From: Bacteroidia bacterium
GTDB taxonomy: Bacteria; Bacteroidota; Bacteroidia; Chitinophagales; JAUHXS01
Direction of reading: 5' to 3'
Length of the DNA stretch: 64,000 nt
NCBI GenBank assembly: GCA_030426955.1
Contig: JAUHXS010000001.1
Coordinates: 499,339 to 563,338, forward strand
Position 1 is the stretch's first letter. Each line of letters begins with the position of its first letter. The notes beneath the pieces were generated by a model. It did no database searches. It was given only the letters and a program-made list of their open reading frames with translations, and was not told the DNA's origin. This document shows, one piece after another, positions 52,711 to 60,523 of this stretch. The position numbers and the translations under genes are program-made.

Positions 52711-53532
52711 ATGTCTGTACATAAAAAAGTAGATGCTAAGAAGGTAACCACTCATGTACTTCAATCTATGAAGGAGCACGGAGAAAAGATTGCCATGCTA
52801 ACGGCATATGATTATTCTACAGCACGTGTTCTAGACGACGCTGGGATAGACATTTTATTGGTAGGCGATTCCGCATCTAATGTAATGGCTGGTAATGAAA
52901 CTACTTTACCTATCACTCTTGATCACATGATCTACCATGCAACCTCCGTTGTAAGAGCGGTAGGCAGAGCCATGGTAGTTGTTGATTTACCCTTTGGCTC
53001 CTACCAAGGTAACTCAAAGGAAGCATTAAACTCTGCTATTCGTATCATGAAAGAGTCAGGTGCACATTCCATCAAATTAGAAGGAGGCGCAAATGTATCT
53101 GAATCTGTTCAAAGGATCATTTCAGCAGGAATCCCAGTAATGGGACACCTTGGATTAACACCGCAGTCTATCTATAAGTTTGGAACCTACACGGTAAGAG
53201 CAACAGAAGAAGAGGAAGCCAATCAACTCGTAGAAGATGCCAAATTATTAGAATCATTAGGCTGCTATGCTATTGTATTAGAGAAAATACCAGCCGACCT
53301 TGGTAAAAGAGTAGCAGAGGAAGTTAAAATTCCTATCATTGGAATTGGTGCTGGGCAATATGTGGATGGTCAAGTATTGGTCGTCCATGATATGCTTGGT
53401 ATTACGAAAGAGTTTAGTCCAAGATTTTTGAGGAGATACTTAAACCTTTATGATAATATCAAAGGAGCAGTAGAAAATTATATTGATGATGTGAAGTCGA
53501 AAGACTTTCCTAATGATGATGAACAGTATTAA
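52711..53532 (+). CDS. panB: 3-methyl-2-oxobutanoate hydroxymethyltransferase
   Basis: First step of pantothenate synthesis: transfers a hydroxymethyl group from methylene-tetrahydrofolate to 2-oxoisovalerate to make ketopantoate. Motifs: [82 protein letters not shown] and [25 protein letters not shown]. The length of 273 residues is standard. It stands alone, with palindromic repeats before the next gene and a likely -7 element at 52679. Confidence 0.96.
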   Translation: MSVHKKVDAKKVTTHVLQSMKEHGEKIAMLTAYDYSTARVLDDAGIDILLVGDSASNVMAGNETTLPITLDHMIYHATSVVRAVGRAMVVVDLPFGSYQGNSKEALNSAIRIMKESGAHSIKLEGGANVSESVQRIISAGIPVMGHLGLTPQSIYKFGTYTVRATEEEEANQLVEDAKLLESLGCYAIVLEKIPADLGKRVAEEVKIPIIGIGAGQYVDGQVLVVHDMLGITKEFSPRFLRRYLNLYDNIKGAVENYIDDVKSKDFPNDDEQY

Positions 53533-53548
53533 GAGACTTTAACCACCC

Positions 53549-53620
53549 TCCAAAGGAGTCCTTTGGACCTAGCCCCTGCCTTGACGGCAGGCAGGCCTCC
53601 TATCCCGATAGCTATCGGGA
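53549..53620. repeat. Cluster of palindromes between panB and hbd
   Basis: TCCAAAGGA-g-TCCTTTGGA (53549-53567), CTGCC / GGCAG (53576-53590) and TCCCGATAG-CTATCGGGA (53603-53620, perfect) stand in a row. The CCCGATAGCTATCGGG core recurs at 55297-55326 in a longer perfect palindrome. These are extragenic dyads with no coding content. Confidence 0.7.
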
Positions 53621-53653
53621 GGAGGGGAATTAAGATAAATTAAACTCAAAAGA

Positions 53654-54541
53654 ATGAAAAACGTAACCGTAATTGGAGCAGGAACCATGGGAAATGGTAT
53701 CGCTCATGTGTTTGCACAGAATGGATATATCGTCAACCTAGTAGATGTTTCACAAGGTGCCTTGGATAAGGCATTGGCTACTATCGGCAAAAACCTTGAT
53801 CGATTGATCAAAAAAGAAGTGATTGATGAAGCGAAAAAGAATGCTACACTAGATGCAATAACTACTCATACACAATTGAAGGATGGTGTTACCAATTCAG
53901 ACATTGTTGTGGAAGCAGCTACAGAGAACATTGACTTAAAACTCAAAATCTTCAAAGAGTTAAGTGACTTGACTACAGACAAAACTATTCTGGCAACCAA
54001 TACGTCCTCTATCTCCATTACAAAAGTGGCTAGCGTGGTCAAAAATCCTGAAAATGTAATTGGTATGCACTTCATGAATCCAGTACCTATCATGAAATTA
54101 GTTGAGGTGATTAAAGGATATTCTACTTCGGCAGAAGTAACAAAAACAGTAATGGAGCTTTCTAAAAACTTAGGAAAAATACCAGTAGAAGTAAATGATT
54201 ATCCTGGATTTGTTGCTAATAGAATTTTAATGCCTATGATTAATGAAGCCATCTGCTCTTTATTTGAAGGCGTCGCTGGTGTTGCTGAAATTGATACTGT
54301 AATGAAACTAGGTATGGCACATCCAATGGGACCGCTACAATTAGCAGACTTTATTGGTCTTGATGTTTGTCTGGCTATTTTAGAAGTATTGCATGATGGA
54401 TTTGGTCAACCTAAATATGCTCCTTGCCCATTATTAGTAAATATGGTAACAGCAGGAAATCTAGGTATTAAATCTGGGAAAGGCTTTTATGACCATACAC
54501 ATGGCACAAAAGACCTGATTGTAGCTGATAATTTCAAATAG
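53654..54541 (+). CDS. hbd: 3-hydroxybutyryl-CoA / 3-hydroxyacyl-CoA dehydrogenase
   Basis: NAD-dependent oxidation of 3-hydroxyacyl-CoA to 3-oxoacyl-CoA. The N-terminal Rossmann loop VIGAGTMGNGIAHVFAQNGY, the active-site HFMNPVPIMKLVEVIKG with His139 and Glu151, and the C-terminal FVANRILMPMINEAICSLFEGVA, MGPLQLADFIGLDVCLAILEVLHD are all present. The 295-residue stand-alone form is the butyrate or fatty-acid type rather than the fused FadB. It precedes a lipoprotein gene 2 bp later, without an obvious functional link. Confidence 0.93.
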   Translation: MKNVTVIGAGTMGNGIAHVFAQNGYIVNLVDVSQGALDKALATIGKNLDRLIKKEVIDEAKKNATLDAITTHTQLKDGVTNSDIVVEAATENIDLKLKIFKELSDLTTDKTILATNTSSISITKVASVVKNPENVIGMHFMNPVPIMKLVEVIKGYSTSAEVTKTVMELSKNLGKIPVEVNDYPGFVANRILMPMINEAICSLFEGVAGVAEIDTVMKLGMAHPMGPLQLADFIGLDVCLAILEVLHDGFGQPKYAPCPLLVNMVTAGNLGIKSGKGFYDHTHGTKDLIVADNFK

Positions 54542-54543
54542 AC

Positions 54544-55239
54544 ATGATCGCAAAAAGCAGTTGCTTTTTACTTTTCACTACAATTGTAATTGGCTTAACA
54601 TCTTGTAAAGAAAATTTTGATAGAAGTTGCCATGAGCAAGCGGAACATTCACTAGGTCCTCACATTTTTAAGGACACGATGATGTCTGTTCGTTCTCTAA
54701 ACGTTGTTTCAGACTCGATAAGAGATACACTCATTTATATTCCGTGGGATTTCAAAACTTATTACTTTCCGGGAGATTCATCTAATTACCCTTCTGCTTC
54801 ATTGGATCTCTATGCAATGAAAGAGCCAATTTTATATAGAAAGTCCAGCAAAAATGAAATCTATCGTTTTTATTGGTGGCGACCTTTCCACCACCCCATT
54901 GCCATTCGCATTGAAAAGTCTGATGAAGAGATTCGACTTTTTGTTAAAATGTATCAATTCAAAAATAGAGGAAAACTGGTACTAAACACCTGCAGGAGGA
55001 TCACAACGAAAGAATGGGAACAGTTTAAGGGTTTATTAGAAGATGCACACTACTGGAGCATGATCCAGTTTGGTGCGGACTTTGATTATGACAAACCAGA
55101 TGCCTCTAATTGGATCTTAGAGGCATTGGATAAAAATAAGTACCGAATTGTTAAGCGTCCTAACGGAGGTACCGCAGAATTTAAAGCTTGCTGTAAATAC
55201 TTAGTACAGCTTAGTGGATACCAAGATCGAATTTTGTAG
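54544..55239 (+). CDS. Hypothetical lipoprotein
   Basis: A 231-residue protein whose start MIAKSSCFLLFTTIVIGLTSCKENFD gives a lipobox at Cys21. The rest is a soluble domain with aromatic and charged residues (YRKSSKNEIYRFYWWRPFHHPIAIRI, KEWEQFKGLLEDAHYWSMIQFGAD) and two further cysteines near the end. I recognise no family. It starts 2 bp after the dehydrogenase stop and is probably translated with it, though the two do not share an evident role. Confidence 0.72.
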   Translation: MIAKSSCFLLFTTIVIGLTSCKENFDRSCHEQAEHSLGPHIFKDTMMSVRSLNVVSDSIRDTLIYIPWDFKTYYFPGDSSNYPSASLDLYAMKEPILYRKSSKNEIYRFYWWRPFHHPIAIRIEKSDEEIRLFVKMYQFKNRGKLVLNTCRRITTKEWEQFKGLLEDAHYWSMIQFGADFDYDKPDASNWILEALDKNKYRIVKRPNGGTAEFKACCKYLVQLSGYQDRIL

Positions 55240-55296
55240 TATAATTAATCCCCAATTTACAGCTTTCAAAGCTTAAGTTATCCTACCATCTCTTGC

Positions 55297-55326
55297 CCTT
55301 CCTCCCGATAGCTATCGGGAGGAAGG
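55297..55326. repeat. 30-bp perfect palindrome upstream of the TonB receptor
   Basis: The 15-bp arms CCTTCCTCCCGATAG and CTATCGGGAGGAAGG abut with no loop. The central 16 bases match a dyad at 53604-53619. Confidence 0.9.
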
Positions 55327-55356
55327 AAATTTGATTTTCATTTGTCAAATATTATT

Positions 55357-55393
55357 TTTAGATTTGTCTAAAAATTAATTTAGACCAACTAAA
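55357..55393 (+). promoter_or_regulatory. DtxR/MntR-like operator overlapping a -7 promoter element
   Basis: TTTAGATTTGTCTAAA (55357-55372) has perfect 6-bp arms, and TTTAG-ACCAA-CTAAA (55379-55393) is a second dyad ending at the ATG of the receptor. TAGATTTG inside the first dyad fits the Bacteroidota TAnnTTTG -7 element, so a bound repressor would block transcription. DtxR/MntR-family regulators bind similar TTAG...CTAA sites in response to iron or manganese. Confidence 0.6.
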
Positions 55394-57682
55394 ATGCGTT
55401 TATTCATCCTATTCTTGTTTTTATTATCTACAACCCTTTTGGTAGCGCAAATTAGCATCTTAGGAAAAATCACCTCAGAAGGAGAGCCTGTAGAGTTTGC
55501 TAGCATCTATTTAAAAGGGACAAGGCTTGGTACAACATCTTCTATAAATGGAGCATATCAAATTGATAGCGTTCCTGAAGGCACCTACACTATTTTAGTA
55601 TCTGCATTAGGTTATGAAATAACTAAAAAAGATATCACGGTATCAGATAAAGCTCATACCACACTCTATTTTGAATTAATAAAAAAGGAGAGCACTTTAG
55701 ATGAGGTAGTAGTATCAGGTACAATGAAAGAGGTATCTAAGTTATCCAGCCCCGTTCCCGTAGAAGTTTTTTCACCAAAATTTTTCAAAGCAAACCCGAC
55801 TCCATCTATATACGAAGCCATGCAGAATGTGAATGGCGTTCGCCCACAAGTTAATTGTAATGTTTGCAATACAGGCGATATACACATCAATGGATTAGAA
55901 GGACCTTACACGATGATATTAATCGACGGTATGCCTATTGTAAGTGGCTTATCGACAGTATATGGCCTGAATGGAATTCCTCAATCATTAATTGAAAGAG
56001 TTGAAGTTGTAAAGGGACCTGCTTCCACGTTGTATGGTTCTGAGGCAGTAGGCGGATTGATCAACATTATCACAAAACAACCTAACAATGCACCTCTATT
56101 CTCTGTAGATATCTTTGGTACAACTTGGGGAGAGCTTAATACCGATTTATCTTCAAAATTTAATATTGGCAAAAACACCCAGTCTTTACTTGGTATTAAT
56201 TACTTCAACTATTCCAACCCAATTGACAATAATGAAGACAACTTTACAGATGTAACACTTCAAGATAGAATCTCTGTGTTTAACAAGTGGAACTTTAATA
56301 GAGAAAGTGGCAAAATATTTTCTTTGGCAGGAAGATATGTTTACGAAGATCGATGGGGCGGGGAAATGCAATGGAGCCCTGAGTTTAGGGGTGGAGATAG
56401 CGTTTACGGAGAGAGCATATATACCAGCAGATGGGAACTACTAGGAACCTATGAACTGCCAATAAGGGAAAAAGTGCGATTCTCTTTTAGTGCTAATGGT
56501 CATAATCAAAATTCGGTATATGGTAATACCGTATATCTAGCAGACCAGCGTATTGCATTCGGACAACTGATATATGATAAAAGTATAAACGATAGGCATA
56601 GCTTATTGCTTGGAACTGCTATGCGATATATTTATTATGATGATAATACACCTGCAACTGCATCTAATGACAGTATTGAGCAAAGGAATCTGCCCTCAAA
56701 AACATACCTTCCAGGAGTTTTCATTCAAGATGAAATCAATATTAATGACAATAACAAACTGCTATTGGGTATGAGATATGATTATAATTCTATTCATGGC
56801 AATATTTTCACACCGAGATTAAACTATAAATGGAACTCCGCTAATAAGGAAAATGTTCTAAGATTGAGTATTGGGAATGGATATCGAGTTGCAAATATAT
56901 TCACGGAAGATCATGCAGCATTGACAGGATCAAGAGAAGTTATATTCATATCAGAACTAAAGCCCGAAACATCATGGAATACCAATGTCAATTTTGTAAA
57001 AAAAGTATATGCAGACAAAGGGCTTTATATCAATATAGATGCTACTGCATTTTACACTTATTTTGACAACAAGATATTTGCAGATTATGATACAGATCCA
57101 AATAAAATTATCTATGATAATTTAGATGGTCATGCTATTTCAAATGGCATCTCTACCAACCTAGATTTTACTTTTCCCAATGGTCTAAAAACCTTAATCG
57201 GAGGAACAGTAATGGATGTTTACAGTATTAACAATGGCATTCGAGAACGACAGCCTTTCACAGAGCAGTTTACTGGAGTATGGAATATCAGTTATACCTT
57301 AAGAAAAGTTGCTCTTACGATAAATTATACAGGAAATCTATATGGACCAATGCGCTTACCTTTAATAAGCAACTTAGATCCTAGAAGTGATTTTTCTCCC
57401 TGGTGGAGCATCCAAAACATACAATTCACAAAAAAGATTAAAAAAGAAGTTGAAGTCTATATTGGTATTAAAAATTTACTTAACTGGACCCCCAATAAGG
57501 GAAATCCTTTTATCATTGCTCGATCTCACGATCCGTTCGATAAGAACGTCGTATTTGACCCAAACGGTCAAGCAGTAGCAAATGCAGCAAATCCCTATGG
57601 GCTAACATTTGATCCATCTTACGTTTATGGCCCAAACCAAGGGATAAGGGCATTTTTAGGGTTTCGGTATAATTTTAAATGA
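55394..57682 (+). CDS. TonB-dependent outer-membrane receptor with CarboxypepD_reg-like N-terminus
   Basis: A 762-residue outer-membrane importer. The signal peptide (LFLFLLSTTLLVAQ) is followed by a carboxypeptidase-regulatory domain (20-95), a TonB box DEVVVSG (103-109), a plug domain with NCNVCNTGDIHINGLEGPYTMILIDGMPIVSGLSTVYGL and VKGPASTLYGSEAVGGLINI, then a barrel ending FLGFRYNFK. C155 and C158 in the plug form a CxxC pair. It likely imports a metal or chelate; the DtxR/MntR-like operator at 55357 favours a metal. No partner lipoprotein of the SusD kind is adjacent. The barrel sequence is complete. Confidence 0.9.
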   Translation: MRLFILFLFLLSTTLLVAQISILGKITSEGEPVEFASIYLKGTRLGTTSSINGAYQIDSVPEGTYTILVSALGYEITKKDITVSDKAHTTLYFELIKKESTLDEVVVSGTMKEVSKLSSPVPVEVFSPKFFKANPTPSIYEAMQNVNGVRPQVNCNVCNTGDIHINGLEGPYTMILIDGMPIVSGLSTVYGLNGIPQSLIERVEVVKGPASTLYGSEAVGGLINIITKQPNNAPLFSVDIFGTTWGELNTDLSSKFNIGKNTQSLLGINYFNYSNPIDNNEDNFTDVTLQDRISVFNKWNFNRESGKIFSLAGRYVYEDRWGGEMQWSPEFRGGDSVYGESIYTSRWELLGTYELPIREKVRFSFSANGHNQNSVYGNTVYLADQRIAFGQLIYDKSINDRHSLLLGTAMRYIYYDDNTPATASNDSIEQRNLPSKTYLPGVFIQDEININDNNKLLLGMRYDYNSIHGNIFTPRLNYKWNSANKENVLRLSIGNGYRVANIFTEDHAALTGSREVIFISELKPETSWNTNVNFVKKVYADKGLYINIDATAFYTYFDNKIFADYDTDPNKIIYDNLDGHAISNGISTNLDFTFPNGLKTLIGGTVMDVYSINNGIRERQPFTEQFTGVWNISYTLRKVALTINYTGNLYGPMRLPLISNLDPRSDFSPWWSIQNIQFTKKIKKEVEVYIGIKNLLNWTPNKGNPFIIARSHDPFDKNVVFDPNGQAVANAANPYGLTFDPSYVYGPNQGIRAFLGFRYNFK

Positions 57683-57748
57683 TAACTTTACTCCAAACCT
57701 GTCTAGGCTTTTACCTACTAGAAAACTAAATAAGTTTTTATTCAAAGT

Positions 57749-58633
57749 TTGCCTAACTTTAAGTTAAGAACGCTAGTCTTGATAAAAAACGCCCTACCTC
57801 GTCACATCCCTCTCTACCTGCTTACATCCTTTTATCTCTTAATTACAACAGGTTGTAAAAAAGACATTTCATTATTCTCCATCCAAAACTTAAATAATGA
57901 TGAGATAAAAATATTTGGACATGGAGGCATGGGAATCAAAAGCCTATACCCAATTAATTCAAAAGAGTCTATTCATACGGCACTTAGCATAGGTGCTGAT
58001 GGAACCGAGCTGGATATTCAACTTACTAAAGACAATGTTTTAGTTGCCTTTCATGACTTTAAAATATCAAAACAAACAGACTGCTCAGGGCATATTAGGG
58101 ATTTTACTTGGAATGAACTGGCTGATTGCCAATACAATTCTCCCCCACTTAAAAAGCAAAAGATTACTTCAATCAATAAACTTTTCGAATCGATATCAGA
58201 TATCAAAAAGTATACGTTCACTTTTGATTGTAAACTTGACGTCTCTTATGCAAATGATCCTCAATATTTAGAGGATTTTTCCAGTGCTATTTTAAAAATA
58301 ATTAATAAAAATCCAGAAATTTCTGTATTTATAGAGTCCCAATCAACAGTATTTCTAAATTTACTCAAGAGTAAAGATGAAGAGCTTAAACTTTTTATCT
58401 ACCCAGCTTCTTTTGAAGAGGGCTTTAACATTGCAAAGGCCAATCATTTGTTTGGCATTACTATTAATAACGATCTCATTTCTCAAGACAATGTAGAATT
58501 AGCACACCTAGATAGTATTTATATTACACTATGGAATGTTTCATCTGAGAAAGAAAACATAGACGCTATCAAGAAAAGTCCTGATTATATTCAAAGTGAT
58601 GCGCTAAAACACATCATATCCGTTGTTGAGTAA
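57749..58633 (+). CDS. Glycerophosphodiester phosphodiesterase lipoprotein, non-ATG start
   Basis: An exported GDPD-family enzyme that hydrolyses glycerophosphodiesters such as glycerophosphocholine. Residues: FGHGGMGIKS, NSKESIHTALSIGADGTELDIQLTKDNVLVAFHDF, where the metal-binding E and D and the general-acid His of the family are visible. The signal peptide ending LITTGC gives a lipobox. No ATG is available before the domain; TTG at 57749 is listed, and TTG at 57779 would give a shorter, more typical signal peptide. It begins 67 bp after the receptor stop, so it may belong to the same transcription unit. Confidence 0.82.
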   Translation: MPNFKLRTLVLIKNALPRHIPLYLLTSFYLLITTGCKKDISLFSIQNLNNDEIKIFGHGGMGIKSLYPINSKESIHTALSIGADGTELDIQLTKDNVLVAFHDFKISKQTDCSGHIRDFTWNELADCQYNSPPLKKQKITSINKLFESISDIKKYTFTFDCKLDVSYANDPQYLEDFSSAILKIINKNPEISVFIESQSTVFLNLLKSKDEELKLFIYPASFEEGFNIAKANHLFGITINNDLISQDNVELAHLDSIYITLWNVSSEKENIDAIKKSPDYIQSDALKHIISVVE

Positions 58634-58741
58634 CTAATTCACGAGAGTTTATGGAAATCCTCTTAATTCAATCAAAATAGTTTAGGAAAAGGTATCCAAT
58701 ACACAATAGTGTAGTATCTTCATTATTGTAAATTTAGCTTA

Positions 58742-59986
58742 ATGCGTTTATTTAAAATTTCCTTATTAATTTTTGCTCTATTAACATGCTTAGCACTATC
58801 TGTCGTAACCTATCAAGACGAGCAAAGAGTTGCTCTTCTCAAAACTGACCTCGTAGAAATATCAAAGATCAAATATGGCATATTTAATGTTGATGAATGG
58901 AAAGAAATCGTTACTGATATTATCATCAATAAGGTTAAAGAATTTGAATTAGACGGTGATAACAAAGAAAAGCTTAGAGAACGCATTTCAATATTTCTCA
59001 AATCAACCATTCAAAGTTTAGAACAAACTTATTACGAAAGTCGGTCCAAATCAATCAAAGGACTCATACAGGGAAGTGTTGCTAATGTTACCAATATATT
59101 TGGTGCCATGGAGGAAAATATCCCTGAAATCACAGAACAAGTCATTCTTTTTATTGAGGATGAACGAAATAAGGACATTATATTGAACAAAATCGATTAC
59201 TATGCCGACAGCACCTTCTCTGAAATGGACTACACAGATTTTGATGTAATTATCGATCATTATAAGCAAAAAGACAAGTATGCTACGATTCAATACTTAA
59301 AGGAAGAAATTAATCGCTTAGATCGTATATCCTACCAAAACGCTTTAATCATACTAATGATTACAGTATCCCTAGCGATATATTTACTATTTTCTTACAA
59401 CATTAGCGCGCTAGAGTTTACCATTTTAACATTAGTAAGCTTGAACTTATTAGCTCTGGGCCTACTGTTACCCATGATTGATATTGATGCGAGAATATCA
59501 AGTATGAGCTTCACGCTCATGGGTAGTTATATCGACTTTAAAGATCAAGTCCTATACTTTAAAAGCAAAAGTATACTTCAAGTTGTACAGCTAATGCTAA
59601 CACAAAAAGAACTCAGCATGATTGGAGTAGGCATATTGGTACTTAGCTTTAGTGTGCTATTTCCTTTATCTAAGCTGATAGCGTCTATTGTATATTTGTA
59701 TAATAAAAAACTTCGCACTAACAGTTTTCTAAACTTCTTGGTATTTAAAACAGGAAAGTGGTCTATGGCAGATGTCATGGTTATTGCTATTTTTATGGCA
59801 TATATTGGATTCTCTGGAATCATTAGTGAGCAACTAAATCAAATAGAAGGCATTGCTCGAAATGTTGATATTGTGACAACTAACAAGTCTGATTTACAAG
59901 CTGGCTTTTATTTATTTACAGCCTTTGTGGTGCTTAGTTTACTGGTTTCACACAAACTTCTATATAGATTTTCGAAAGATAAATAA
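58742..59986 (+). CDS. PqiA-like membrane protein with large periplasmic domain
   Basis: A 414-residue membrane protein. An N-terminal helix (FKISLLIFALLTCLALSVVTY) is followed by a roughly 170-residue soluble segment. The membrane core (NALIILMITVSLAIYLLF, LLALGLLLPMIDIDARIS, ILVLSFSVLFPLSKLIASIVYLY) leads to the block KTGKWSMADVMVIAIFMAYIGFSGI. That last pattern, LPMxxxxA...GKWSMxDVxxVA, is the signature of paraquat-inducible protein A. PqiA proteins work in envelope lipid transport with MCE partners, none of which is visible here. The function is therefore only suggested. Confidence 0.75.
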   Translation: MRLFKISLLIFALLTCLALSVVTYQDEQRVALLKTDLVEISKIKYGIFNVDEWKEIVTDIIINKVKEFELDGDNKEKLRERISIFLKSTIQSLEQTYYESRSKSIKGLIQGSVANVTNIFGAMEENIPEITEQVILFIEDERNKDIILNKIDYYADSTFSEMDYTDFDVIIDHYKQKDKYATIQYLKEEINRLDRISYQNALIILMITVSLAIYLLFSYNISALEFTILTLVSLNLLALGLLLPMIDIDARISSMSFTLMGSYIDFKDQVLYFKSKSILQVVQLMLTQKELSMIGVGILVLSFSVLFPLSKLIASIVYLYNKKLRTNSFLNFLVFKTGKWSMADVMVIAIFMAYIGFSGIISEQLNQIEGIARNVDIVTTNKSDLQAGFYLFTAFVVLSLLVSHKLLYRFSKDK

Positions 59987-60109
59987 GGGAGGAAAAACAA
60001 CTTTCGACATATAAATTTTGCTTTTTTTCGTCTCAAACCAGACACCATTTTATTTGGAATCAATATCCTATTTTGATAAATTGTCGCTTTATCAATTTTT
60101 TAAAATAAG

Positions 60110-60523
60110 ATGACTAAGAAATTCATTTTAATATTACTTTTTTGGGGTACGGTAAAAATTGTATTCTGCCAATCTATTCATTACAATAGTAACAGCAATT
60201 TTATTCAAAATGAATCAATACCACTAATGTCTATTTCGGAAGATTGGCTAATACAAATACTGGAATCTAATAATCAACCAGCTTCGAATGCTTACCTAGT
60301 TGACATATCAGGCATACCCTTTAAAGAAAAAAGTGTTGCTAAACATTTTTTCAGTTCCATTGAAAGCAATCTGATATCTTTTGACTTACATTATGAGCAA
60401 TCATTGGTGGTCATCCGACTAAATGACATTTCAAAAAGTATTCAAGAATGGAATCGTATTCTTTCACAAGAATCTGCAAGGTATTTGGACTATTATCAAC
60501 GTTTTAAGCAAACCAAGGAATGA
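60110..60523 (+). CDS. Small secreted protein of unknown function
   Basis: A 137-residue protein with a signal peptide (MTKKFILILLFWGTVKIVFCQ), followed by a short globular-looking region (SISEDWLIQILESNNQPASNAYLVDISGIPFKEKSVAKHF, IQEWNRILSQESARYLDYYQRFKQTKE). I recognise no family. Its TGA overlaps the ATG of the next gene (ATGA, 4 bp), so the two are translationally coupled. A dedicated partner or chaperone of the large T9SS protein is possible, but only because of this coupling. Confidence 0.65.
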   Translation: MTKKFILILLFWGTVKIVFCQSIHYNSNSNFIQNESIPLMSISEDWLIQILESNNQPASNAYLVDISGIPFKEKSVAKHFFSSIESNLISFDLHYEQSLVVIRLNDISKSIQEWNRILSQESARYLDYYQRFKQTKE

